From Pseudaminobacter salicylatoxidans (GTDB lineage Bacteria > Pseudomonadota > Alphaproteobacteria > Rhizobiales > Rhizobiaceae): 64,000 bases of DNA. The notes beneath the pieces are model-generated. The model was not told the origin of the DNA, did no database searches, and worked only from the letters and a program-made list of their open reading frames with translations. The stretch spans positions 124,001 to 188,000 of the forward strand of contig NZ_QGGG01000008.1 in assembly GCF_003148475.1 (NCBI RefSeq), in the 5' to 3' direction. Positions 7,737-15,725 of this stretch are shown here, in pieces; position 1 is the first letter of the stretch, and every line of letters begins with the position of its first letter. Both the position numbers and the translations under genes were made by a program.

Positions 7737-9559
7737 GCCAACTCCTTTCGTAGCGCCATGTCCGTAACAGAGGCGAAACCGGAGGCACCGCTGGGCAGCA
7801 GCATCGCCAGTCGAACCATGCCAGGCTCCGAATCTTGCAATTGCACATCGCCGCCCTGCAAACGGGCAAGCGCTCTGGCCATATAGAGGCCTACGCCGAT
7901 ACCGGGACGGCCTTCCGTATTGCTGCCGCGATAATAGCGTTCGAACAGCGCCTCCTGTTCGAATGACCCCTCCGGAGGTCCAGTGTTGGTCACCACGCAT
8001 TCGATCTGCGTGCCGCTGTCAGCGAGGGTAATTCTTATCGGTGTCTTTGCCGGTGAGTATTTGACTGCGTTGGACAGCAGATTGGTGAGAATGTGTTCCG
8101 CATGCACGGGATCACAATAGGCAATGGGAGAATCACCGTCCGGAAGCTTGAGAGTGATCCGGCCCGATCCGGTGTCTTTCGTCGACCGGGAGCAGACCTC
8201 TGCTACGAGGTCACCGAGATCGCAAAGCTGGCTGCGGACTTCGATCTGGCCGGCATCGAGGCGCGCGGCGTCGAGGGTGCTTTTCACCAGCCTGACCAGA
8301 CGCGCGATAGCGCTACGGGCTTCCTCGCCCCGTTCCAGGACCTCTTTTGGGGTTAGCCTGTCACGCCGGCGCATCAGGCGCTGAAGCGCGGAATCGACAA
8401 GGGCGAGCGGGGTGCGGAACTGGTGCGAGATCATGGTGCCGAAGTTCCGATAAAGATCGGCTGTGGCGCGCTCCCGGGTCAGGGCCGCGTCAAGCTCCTG
8501 CGTACGGGCCTGCACCAATTGTTCCAGATGATCACGATGATTGGCAATCTCCCGCTGAGCCGCCCTTCGTTCGGTCACGTCCGAGACCAGCAGGATCGTG
8601 CCAATGATGCGCCCACCGTCACGCAGCGAGAAGCAGCGCAAATCGACATAAAGCGGGTCGCATTGGTGAGGTGGAAAGAACGGCTGATCCAACAACGCAA
8701 CCGCCCGGCCCTGAAGGGCATCGCCGACCGCCTGCTCGACCCTGTCTACTTCGAAGAAACCGGAGAGTTCACGCAGCAACGAGCCTGTGGCACTGCGAGT
8801 GCCGTGGCCAAACAGCCGTTCGGCAGCCTCGTTCCAGAGCGTGCAGCGCCGATCCATATCGACAGCGATGATGCCTTCACCACTGGAGCCGATCAGAAGT
8901 TCAGAGAACGCCTTTTCCTTGTTGAGCAGGCGGGTCCGTTGCCTTGCATCGCGGATCGCCAGCAAAAAATGGAAGCAAAGCACGGTACCTGCCAGCGATA
9001 TGCCGACCATGGAGATGATGATCTGCCACAGCTGCTTGCGCGTTGCGTCAAGCGTGGCGCCAAGGTCGTCCCATTCGGCCACCATTGCCTTGTTGGCCGC
9101 TTCCGTGAGCGCTACATTGTAGGGGACAAGCAAGGCCCTGATGCGCGGCATCGTCTCTGTTCCGGCGCTCATCACCAGTGAGCCAAGTTCAGGCAGGCTT
9201 CCACGCAAGGCGTCAAGCGGGGCCGTCGCGCCAAGTGCTTCCATCCGCCGACGCTGCGGGCCATCGTCAAGCAAGGCAAGCCGACTGAGGAATACGTTGT
9301 AACGCAGCTCCATCTGCGCAGGATCAACCTCTCCGGCAACGCTGCCCGCGACGGCCTCACCCAGTTGAAGGCTTGAAATATGTGCCCGCGAGATCACCCA
9401 AAGCATGTTCTGAGTGGCCTCGATGCGCATGTCCCGCTCAAGGTCGGAAAGACGCATCAGCGAGAAGGCCAGCAGCACGACGAATATGATGATGGCCGAG
9501 ACCGGCAGTGCGACGCCCAGCAATGCCCGCGCCCGTTTCTTCATCGAATTTCGAGCCAT
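7733..9559 (-). CDS. Membrane sensor histidine kinase with PAS domain
   Basis: The product is 608 aa. A first membrane helix is at ~14-36 and a second at ~178-200, enclosing a helical periplasmic sensor of ~140 residues. A PAS domain follows at ~225-340 (SSGEGIIAVDMDRRCTLWNE), then a short coiled segment. The dimerisation H-box is SHQFRTPLALVDSALQRL, and the catalytic domain has N-box LTNLLSNAVKYSPA and G-box GIGVGLYMARAL. All motifs needed for autophosphorylation are present. The gene start overlaps the end of the upstream secreted-protein gene by 19 nt, so sensor partner, kinase and regulator form one tight operon. Confidence 0.9.
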   Translation of the reverse strand: MARNSMKKRARALLGVALPVSAIIIFVVLLAFSLMRLSDLERDMRIEATQNMLWVISRAHISSLQLGEAVAGSVAGEVDPAQMELRYNVFLSRLALLDDGPQRRRMEALGATAPLDALRGSLPELGSLVMSAGTETMPRIRALLVPYNVALTEAANKAMVAEWDDLGATLDATRKQLWQIIISMVGISLAGTVLCFHFLLAIRDARQRTRLLNKEKAFSELLIGSSGEGIIAVDMDRRCTLWNEAAERLFGHGTRSATGSLLRELSGFFEVDRVEQAVGDALQGRAVALLDQPFFPPHQCDPLYVDLRCFSLRDGGRIIGTILLVSDVTERRAAQREIANHRDHLEQLVQARTQELDAALTRERATADLYRNFGTMISHQFRTPLALVDSALQRLMRRRDRLTPKEVLERGEEARSAIARLVRLVKSTLDAARLDAGQIEVRSQLCDLGDLVAEVCSRSTKDTGSGRITLKLPDGDSPIAYCDPVHAEHILTNLLSNAVKYSPAKTPIRITLADSGTQIECVVTNTGPPEGSFEQEALFERYYRGSNTEGRPGIGVGLYMARALARLQGGDVQLQDSEPGMVRLAMLLPSGASGFASVTDMALRKELA

Positions 9560-10056
9560 CGCAATTGCCAGACCCAGCGATAATCGAAGCGGATATCCTG
9601 CAATTCCGCATGCTGATCACGCGGATAGATCATCCATAGCGGCCCCTTGTCACCCGGCAGCAGCGGTTCGCCGTCCATTTCATAGGCAATGAGCACGTCG
9701 AACCGGTCGAATTCTTCAATCGCGATTTCAATCGCGTAATCGTTCACGGCTCGCGCCGTCACGGCTGTGCCCCTGGCGCCGACATGCGCCAGAATATCCC
9801 TCATCAGAAAGCCGTCAAAGCGACGTACGCCATCTGTGACGGCCGTCGTTGTTTCCAGCCGGGCGGCGGGCAACGCCCTCAGCATCTCCATATCGAAATG
9901 CGCCACCCCTTCCGCATTGATCCTGGAAATGGCGCCACGCACCTCAAGTATGGAGGGAGACGTGGGGGGCGGCATTTTTTCCGTGTCACGGCCATGGACG
10001 TCAGTAGAAAAGTAAAACAACGTGGCTGTCAGAATAGAAAAGAAAAACCTCTGCAA
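9541..10056 (-). CDS. Secreted molybdopterin-oxidoreductase-fold (SUOX-like) protein without cofactor cysteine
   Basis: The product is 171 aa from a TTG at 10056; no in-frame ATG gives the hydrophobic leader (QRFFFSILTATLFYFSTDVH), so TTG is chosen. After the leader comes a small beta-rich domain with the features of the Oxidored_molyb superfamily: VRGAI near the start, FDGFLMRDILAHVG, then NDYAIEIAIEEF, AYEMDGEPLLPGDKGPLWMI and YPRDQ. True sulfite-oxidase-type enzymes bind molybdopterin through a cysteine, and this protein contains no cysteine at all, so an enzymatic role is unlikely. Its position as first gene of a kinase/regulator operon suggests a periplasmic ligand-binding or sensor-accessory role. 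Confidence 0.7.
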   Translation of the reverse strand: MQRFFFSILTATLFYFSTDVHGRDTEKMPPPTSPSILEVRGAISRINAEGVAHFDMEMLRALPAARLETTTAVTDGVRRFDGFLMRDILAHVGARGTAVTARAVNDYAIEIAIEEFDRFDVLIAYEMDGEPLLPGDKGPLWMIYPRDQHAELQDIRFDYRWVWQLRWLEIR

Positions 10057-10242
10057 ATCGACGCGTCGCCCCCCAAGCTGTTTCCTATCCTTATCGTGCC
10101 GGCTTACTTTATTCGTTTTTCCTGCCTTGGATACCTGCGGCCAATTATACTCACGCTTTCCGGCACGTCCCTATCCAAATGGACGGGGCATGTTTGCTTT
10201 GCTCCTGCTAGAGCCGGACAGGTGTAGAAAGCGGGGCGGAGC

Positions 10243-11226
10243 ATGTGGGATTTTAGCGTCGGCGGCGCACTGGCAATGATGGCGCGGACCATGCCATTCA
10301 TCGTATTACGCATGGCGGTCTATTTCGGCATTGCCGTTGGCTACGTTCTGGTGACCGGAACCGGTGCCGGCATCGGCTATGGCGTTGGCGGCTTCGGTGA
10401 CGAGGGCTTTCAGGCCAATACGACCATGTGGGGCGGCATCATGGGCTTCGGCCTGTTTGGCGCCATCATGTACTGGGCGCGCGAATACATCCTTTATATC
10501 GTCAAGGCGGGCCATATAGCGGTGCTGGTCGAACTGATCGACGGCAAGCCGATGCCAGACGGAAAGTCGCAGGTCAGCCATGCGACAGCGGTGGTAAAGG
10601 AGCGTTTCGCTCAGGCCAGCGTGCTGTTTGCCATCGATCAGCTCGTCAAGGGCGTGATCGGCGCGATCACGGGGCTGGTGCGCGGAATTCTGACCATCCT
10701 GCCCATACCCGGCGCGCAGCAGCTTTCCGGTATCCTGCATGCCTTCCTGCGGGTTGCCGTCGGTTTCATCGACGAGGTCATCCTAGCCTACGCAATTCGC
10801 ACCGGTTCGACCAACCCATGGGGATCGGCCAGGGAAGCGCTGGTGCTCTATGGCCAGAATTACAAGGTCATGCTCAAGAACGCCGCCTGGCTGGCGATTA
10901 TTGTCTACCTCATGAGCTTTCTGGTGTTTCTGGTCATGCTCGCGCCGGCGGCTCTCGTCGTCTACCTGATGCCGGGGGCCTGGGCAGCAGGCGGCTTCGT
11001 CTTCGCACTACTGTTTGCCTGGAGCGTCAAGGCAGCGCTTCTGGAACCCTTCGCCATCGCCTGCATGATGCAGGTCTATTTCAGGACGATTGAAGGCCAG
11101 CAACCAAACCCCGAATGGGACGCAAGGCTGGAACAGATGTCGGCCAAATTCCGCAAGCTGAAGGCCCGGGCCCTGGGTGAAGCACGACCTTCCGCCGCAG
11201 CTGAAAGCGGCTGGCGTCAGGCGTGA
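10243..11226 (+). CDS. Polytopic inner-membrane protein, 327 aa, first gene of VWA operon
   Basis: The ATG at 10243 follows GGGGCGGAGC. Several long hydrophobic helices are visible: ~20-40, ~62-90 with glycine-rich GGIMGFGLFG, ~125-165, and two strong ones at ~222-270. The topology has a short cytoplasmic start and a charged C-terminal tail (EQMSAKFRKLKARAL). I do not recognise a named family. The gene is divergent from the secreted SUOX-like/kinase/regulator operon across 186 bp, and its stop overlaps the region just upstream of the VWA gene, so it starts a four-gene operon of envelope proteins. A channel, scaffold or assembly factor for the secreted partners is possible but not shown. Confidence 0.65.
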   Translation: MWDFSVGGALAMMARTMPFIVLRMAVYFGIAVGYVLVTGTGAGIGYGVGGFGDEGFQANTTMWGGIMGFGLFGAIMYWAREYILYIVKAGHIAVLVELIDGKPMPDGKSQVSHATAVVKERFAQASVLFAIDQLVKGVIGAITGLVRGILTILPIPGAQQLSGILHAFLRVAVGFIDEVILAYAIRTGSTNPWGSAREALVLYGQNYKVMLKNAAWLAIIVYLMSFLVFLVMLAPAALVVYLMPGAWAAGGFVFALLFAWSVKAALLEPFAIACMMQVYFRTIEGQQPNPEWDARLEQMSAKFRKLKARALGEARPSAAAESGWRQA

Positions 11227-11249
11227 CGCGCCATCCACGACAGGAGACA

Positions 11250-13277
11250 ATGATGAAAATTCTGAAGGCAACGCTTGTCGCGGCCACAGCAGTCACGATG
11301 TCCTTTTCGGGCGCCTCGGCGGCTGAGGATGTGGTGATCGTCTATGACGCCTCCGGCTCGATGTGGGGCCAGATCGACGGTACCAGCAAGATCGAGATCG
11401 CGCGCGAAGTGATGGCAGATCTGGTGACCGGATGGTCCGCCGACATCAATCTCGGCCTGGTCGCCTACGGGCACCGCTCCGAAGGCGACTGCCGCGACAT
11501 CGAGACATTGATCGAACCGGGGCCGCTCGACCGGGCAAACTTCATAAAGAAGGTCAACGGCATCCAGCCGAGAGGCAAAACACCGATTTCGGCCGCCGTG
11601 CAACATGCCGCCGATCTCCTGTCCTATCGCGATAATCCTGCAACTGTCGTGCTCATTTCAGACGGGCTGGAAACCTGTCAGGCCGATCCTTGTGCATTGG
11701 CCGGACAACTGGCGCAGCAGGGTGTGAAGTTCACCACCCATGTCGTCGGTTTCGATCTTGACGACAAGGCTCATGCCAGCCTTGCCTGCATCGCTGAAAA
11801 CACCGGCGGCGTCTTTGTCCCGGCTCAGAACGCTGCGGAACTTAAAGACGCGCTGGCGCATGTACAGTCGGTCATGGACCTGCAGCCGATGGTACAGCAA
11901 GAGGGCGAAGCAACCCCTGAACCGGAGCAGCAAACCGCCGAGATAGAGGTGCAGGCTCCTGCAACCGTGATCACCGGCGCGAGCTTCGCGGTCACCTACT
12001 CGGACAATCTGCATGCGAACGACTTTGTCACCATCGTGCCTGCCGGAGCTGATGAAGGCTCAGAAGGCAGATATTTCCGCGTCGGCGACAAGAATGAGGG
12101 CGCACTGGTCGCGCCGGCCACACCCGGCCTTTATGAAGTCCGCTACGTGCAAAGCCAGGGCCACAACACACTCGGCTCCACACCAATCGAAGTCGTCGAG
12201 GCGGAGCTGGGCATCGCTGCGCCCGAACAGGTGACCACGGGCACAAGCTTCAAGGTGACGTGGTCTTCGTCTATCCACCCGCAGGATTTTGTCACCATCG
12301 TGCCTGTCGGGTCGGATGAAGGCACGGAAGCCAGATATTTCCGCGTCGGTGAAAACACCGAGAACAGCCTTGTGGCACCGGCGGAACCCGGCCTTTACGA
12401 GGTCCGCTATGTGCTGAACAATGGCCGGCGTACCATGGCCTCCACGCCGGTCGAAGTGATCGAAGCGGAGATGGCCATCGCCGCGCCCGAACAGGTGACC
12501 ACGGGCGCAAGCTTCAAGGTGACCTGGTCTTCGTCTATCCATCCGCAGGATTTTGTCACCATCGTGCCTGCCGGGTCGGATGAAGGCACGGAAGCCAGAT
12601 ATTTCCGCGTCGGTGAAAACACCGAAAACAGCCTTGTTGCGCCGGCAGAGCCGGGCCTCTACGAGGTCCGCTATGTGCTGAACAATGGCCGGCGCACCAT
12701 GGCGTTCACGCCCGTCGAGGTGGTCGGGGCCGAGGTAACGCTCAGCGCTCCCGATGTGCTGCGCGCCGGCTCGGAAATGCGCATGAGCTGGTCCTCGTCA
12801 ATCCATCCGCAGGATTTCATCACCATCGTGCCCGCCGGTGCCGGGCAGGGCGCGGAAGGCAAATATCTTCGTGTGCGGGACAACACGGATGGCAAGCTCG
12901 TCGGGCCGACCGAAACAGGCTTTTACGAGTTGCGCTACATTCTGAACGAAGGCGCCCGGATAATGGCCACCCACAGCTTCGAGGTCGTCCCGGCAAACGC
13001 ACCACTGGATGAAGGAGCGGGGCTCAACGCACCGGCACAGGCGGGTGTCGGTGAGACGATCACCGTGTCGTGGACTGCGGAGGCCGGCAGTGCGGACCAG
13101 CGCGTCTCTGTTGCCCGCGCCGATCAGGCTGATTTCAGCTGGATTGCCGCCCACAAGGTGGGGGCGGAAAAAGTACTGGAACTGCAAATGCCAGCGGAAG
13201 CCGGAGCCTATGAGGTGCGCTTTCTCGATATCAGTGGCCGCAAGGTTCTCGGCCGCTCAATCGTGGAGGTGAAGTGA
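11250..13277 (+). CDS. Secreted von Willebrand factor A protein with five tandem ~88-aa repeats
   Basis: The product is 675 aa from the ATG at 11250, which has AGGAG 6 nt before it. A signal peptide covers residues 1-28 (ending SGASAA). The VWA domain is ~30-215, with the metal-site motif DASGSM and later threonine/aspartate elements (RGKTPISAAV, LISDGLETC); a cysteine pair in LETCQADPC suggests a disulfide. Five beta-rich repeats of ~88 residues follow, each with the pattern FKVTWSSSIHPQDFVTIVP ... YFRV ... LVAPAEPGLYEVRYV. The last is the most diverged. VWA proteins of this kind bind partners or matrix through a divalent metal. The product is predicted to be periplasmic or surface-exposed and to act with the co-transcribed membrane, SH3-like and lipoprotein partners. 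Confidence 0.85.
   Translation: MMKILKATLVAATAVTMSFSGASAAEDVVIVYDASGSMWGQIDGTSKIEIAREVMADLVTGWSADINLGLVAYGHRSEGDCRDIETLIEPGPLDRANFIKKVNGIQPRGKTPISAAVQHAADLLSYRDNPATVVLISDGLETCQADPCALAGQLAQQGVKFTTHVVGFDLDDKAHASLACIAENTGGVFVPAQNAAELKDALAHVQSVMDLQPMVQQEGEATPEPEQQTAEIEVQAPATVITGASFAVTYSDNLHANDFVTIVPAGADEGSEGRYFRVGDKNEGALVAPATPGLYEVRYVQSQGHNTLGSTPIEVVEAELGIAAPEQVTTGTSFKVTWSSSIHPQDFVTIVPVGSDEGTEARYFRVGENTENSLVAPAEPGLYEVRYVLNNGRRTMASTPVEVIEAEMAIAAPEQVTTGASFKVTWSSSIHPQDFVTIVPAGSDEGTEARYFRVGENTENSLVAPAEPGLYEVRYVLNNGRRTMAFTPVEVVGAEVTLSAPDVLRAGSEMRMSWSSSIHPQDFITIVPAGAGQGAEGKYLRVRDNTDGKLVGPTETGFYELRYILNEGARIMATHSFEVVPANAPLDEGAGLNAPAQAGVGETITVSWTAEAGSADQRVSVARADQADFSWIAAHKVGAEKVLELQMPAEAGAYEVRFLDISGRKVLGRSIVEVK
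12211..12738 (+). repeat. Two near-identical 264-bp tandem repeats inside the VWA gene
   Basis: Repeats two and three of the VWA protein (12211-12474 and 12475-12738) differ at only about four residues, while the flanking repeats are much more diverged. The exact 88-codon period and very high DNA identity point to a recent duplication or ongoing homogenisation, so repeat number may vary between strains. Confidence 0.85.
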
Positions 13278-13279
13278 AT

Positions 13280-14092
13280 ATGGCAGGCATGCTCAAAGCG
13301 GTGTTTGCTGCAATCACGCTCGGTATCGCGACATTTCCAGCGCTCGCCGAAATCGACGGACACGGGCCGGATGCCTGGCGAGTAACGGGAGTATCCGCCA
13401 ACGACACTCTCAACGCCCGGATGGGTCCAGGCACCAACTATCCGGTGATTGAGACATTTGCCCACAATGAACGCGGCATGCAGCAGATCACCTGTGTACC
13501 ATTCTATACAGCAGCCCACTACACAGCGATGTCGCAGGCTCAGATCAGAGCGCTGCCGGCGCGCTGGTGTTTGATGCGCAACAAAGCGATGAGCAAGGCC
13601 GGCTGGGTCGCGCAGCGCTACATCACACCCGATAGCGGCAAGGTCTTGGCCACTCCGACGAAGACCCGCCCCGCGCAGCCTGCACGCGAGCCTTACGCAC
13701 CGAACCCCGACATCGATCCGGTTGCCCAGGCACAGGATCTGGTGCGGGAGATCTACGAACGTCAGTTCCAGTCAGAAAACAGCAATCTGCCGAGCGCATT
13801 CGATCCGGCGGTGTCGAGGAACTACTTCACCGACGACATATTGGCCTGGCTGGCCTCTGGCAACATCGGTGCGCATCCGCTTTATGGCGCTCAGGATTTT
13901 GATGGCGCCATAGAAGACCCGGTGCCCGACCCTCGACAGCCGATGCTGCGCGGCATGATCACCATCAATGTCGATTTCACCAATTTCGGCAAGCAGCAGC
14001 GCGCGGTCTTTTTACTGCGCGCCGACACCACCAAACCCGGCGCGCCGCTCCGCATTTTCCGCGTCGAACACAATGGCTGGTCCTATCCGTAG
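13280..14092 (+). CDS. Secreted SH3-like protein with C-terminal DUF3828-like region
   Basis: The ATG at 13280 sits 9 nt after GGAGGT; a GTG at 13274 would be too close to it. Length is 270 aa. A signal peptide ends at ALA (~residue 23). Residues ~33-115 resemble a bacterial SH3 domain (VTGVSANDTLNARMGPGTNY, then KAGWVAQRYI), with a cysteine pair (TCVPF and RWCLM) that could form a disulfide. After a proline-rich linker, residues ~150-270 resemble the DUF3828 fold (ITINVDFTNFG ... FRVEHNGWSYP). It begins 2 nt after the VWA gene stop. SH3b domains often bind peptidoglycan or partner peptides; cell-envelope anchoring is plausible here. Confidence 0.75.
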   Translation: MAGMLKAVFAAITLGIATFPALAEIDGHGPDAWRVTGVSANDTLNARMGPGTNYPVIETFAHNERGMQQITCVPFYTAAHYTAMSQAQIRALPARWCLMRNKAMSKAGWVAQRYITPDSGKVLATPTKTRPAQPAREPYAPNPDIDPVAQAQDLVREIYERQFQSENSNLPSAFDPAVSRNYFTDDILAWLASGNIGAHPLYGAQDFDGAIEDPVPDPRQPMLRGMITINVDFTNFGKQQRAVFLLRADTTKPGAPLRIFRVEHNGWSYP

Positions 14093-14128
14093 GCCATGGA
14101 GAAAGTCGTGATCACAGGAAATTACGGA

Positions 14129-14602
14129 ATGGACGGATGTAGAACCGGATCCGTTGTCATGATCGGCTTGTTCGGCGCCCTGTTGCTGACAGGTTGCAGC
14201 GCGGAAGCGGAAGCGCCGACATCGAAAAACTCCACCGGCGTCGCGATAAGTGTTCTGGAAACAACGACAGGTCGCTACGAATTTACGCCGACCACATGCG
14301 GCATCTATAGCCAGGATGATTTCGACGATATTGAAATCCAGGGGCCAGGGACGGCACCAAATGGAGAAAAGTTCTTTTTCCAACTGTCGTCTACTGCAAA
14401 TGCAATGACCATCGGCCTCGGCGTCGATCGTCCCTTCGCCAGCCCCGAGCGTCAGATTCAGGCCGGGCGCGTCTATTCACAGGAGTTCACCATCGTGACT
14501 TCCGGGAGACAGCTGTCCGTTGCAGGTCTGGTGTTGGTGGACGAAAATGGCGCATCTATCGATGACCGCGCCACCCTGACCATCGATTGCGGCGCGCAGT
14601 AA
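14129..14602 (+). CDS. Predicted lipoprotein, last gene of VWA operon
   Basis: The product is 157 aa from the ATG at 14129 (MDGCRTGSVV), preceded by AGGAA at a 9-nt spacing; an ATG at 14096 would give an implausibly long n-region. The lipobox is LLTGC, with the acylated cysteine at residue 23, followed by SAEAEAP, which favours outer-membrane sorting. The mature part is a small beta-rich domain with two cysteines (TTCGIY, TIDCGAQ), likely disulfide-bonded. It has no recognised family. It lies 36 bp after the SH3-like gene and closes the operon that starts at 10243. Confidence 0.7.
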   Translation: MDGCRTGSVVMIGLFGALLLTGCSAEAEAPTSKNSTGVAISVLETTTGRYEFTPTTCGIYSQDDFDDIEIQGPGTAPNGEKFFFQLSSTANAMTIGLGVDRPFASPERQIQAGRVYSQEFTIVTSGRQLSVAGLVLVDENGASIDDRATLTIDCGAQ

Positions 14603-15117
14603 GGAACGGAGTTCGGAACAAGGAAAAGGCCGCAGCAGCGCTGATGGCTGCAGCATATATCGCACTACCCGATGGAGACGGGAGCCATCGACATCACATT
14701 CGACGACGAGCGACCCACTACACAATACGGAATGACGTACCGAACGATCTGACTCGATAGGTGCGCGCGGCAAGCTGGCCAATCATTAAGCCACTCCCCA
14801 TGGGTGGCGTGAATATCATCCCCTGATTATGTGTTCGTGCCGCCCTGCGACGTGCCGATATCCCAACTCCCTCGTCCGGGCACTGGATGCGGAAAGAGTT
14901 CGGAAAGCCGATAGAACAGCCCCCTCTACCGCTAACACCATCCGGATGTGTTGAGCCGCTAGTGCTGGATACTGAGAAGCAGGGAGTTGGGCGCAAGCCT
15001 AAACATGTCACAGCGGATCTGACACTCAATCTCGGCGTGGCACAGAAGACTTTAGCAGCGACGCCCGAAAATCCTCTCCGGGCCACGCCAAAGCCACGTC
15101 CTACACAACCGACCACA
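14603..15117. other. 515-bp gap, no gene recognised
   Basis: The stretch between the lipoprotein and the broken ELY-type gene holds no frame that I can support. The frame of the broken gene is open back to 14887, but the extra N-terminus is low-complexity and the family start is at 15118. No clear terminator is visible after the lipoprotein gene. Confidence 0.4.
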
Positions 15118-15725
15118 ATGACACGACAGGAGCTCTATGGCGCGGTATGGACGACGCCGATGTCGCGATTGGCTGAGGAATATGGGATCAGCGGCAATGG
15201 TCTCGCCAAGATTTGCGATCGGGAAGATATCCCGCATCCGCCACGCGGATATTGGGCGAAGCATACCGTAGGCAAAGCGCCAAAACAGACACCATTGCCG
15301 AAATCGAGAAGTGCGCGCTCCATCACCATCCGCCCGACACCCTTGCCGCCGCCTCCCATTGAGTTACCACCGGAGGTAATGCAACAGGTAGACAAAGCTC
15401 GCGCGAGCGGATCCTCCCTTGTAGTGCCCGAGCGCCTCCTGAGACCACACGCGGTGATCGCGTCATGGCTCGCTGAGCATGAGGAAAAGAAGCGGCAGGC
15501 CCGCAACGAACGCGATCCATGGATGCGCAATCTGTACCGTCCGAGCGAATTCACCGAAACGGACCGTCGCAAGCATCGTATTCTGGATGCCTGTTCAAGG
15601 CGATTGAACGCCAAGGCGGAAAGGGGGCAGAGGAGTGGCTCCAACTGGCCGATCCGACAGCCAATGGAGTCGATGGTGTCTTCAAGAAGGTCGCCGCCGT
15701 TACCGATTGGACCTACCGGGATTGA
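15118..15725 (+). pseudogene. Frameshifted, truncated homologue of the ELY-type protein at 5298
   Basis: The frame starting at ATG 15118 reads MTRQELYGAVW, LAEEYGISGNGLAKIC and PHPPRGYWAK, matching the N-terminal pattern of the protein at 5298-6575. Near 15590 the frame is lost: RKHRILDA in the first frame continues as LFKAIERQGGK one frame back, which a single missing base would explain. The second frame then stops at 15723 after about 40 codons, well short of the ~420-residue relative. So the copy carries a frameshift and lacks its C-terminal half. Its 3' end overlaps the end of the convergent MFS gene, marking a rearrangement junction. Confidence 0.75.

Noticed and set aside
14887-15117. 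N-terminal extension of the broken ELY-type gene
   Set aside because: The frame is open, but the extra residues are low-complexity and the intact relative begins at the ELY motif; start set at 15118.
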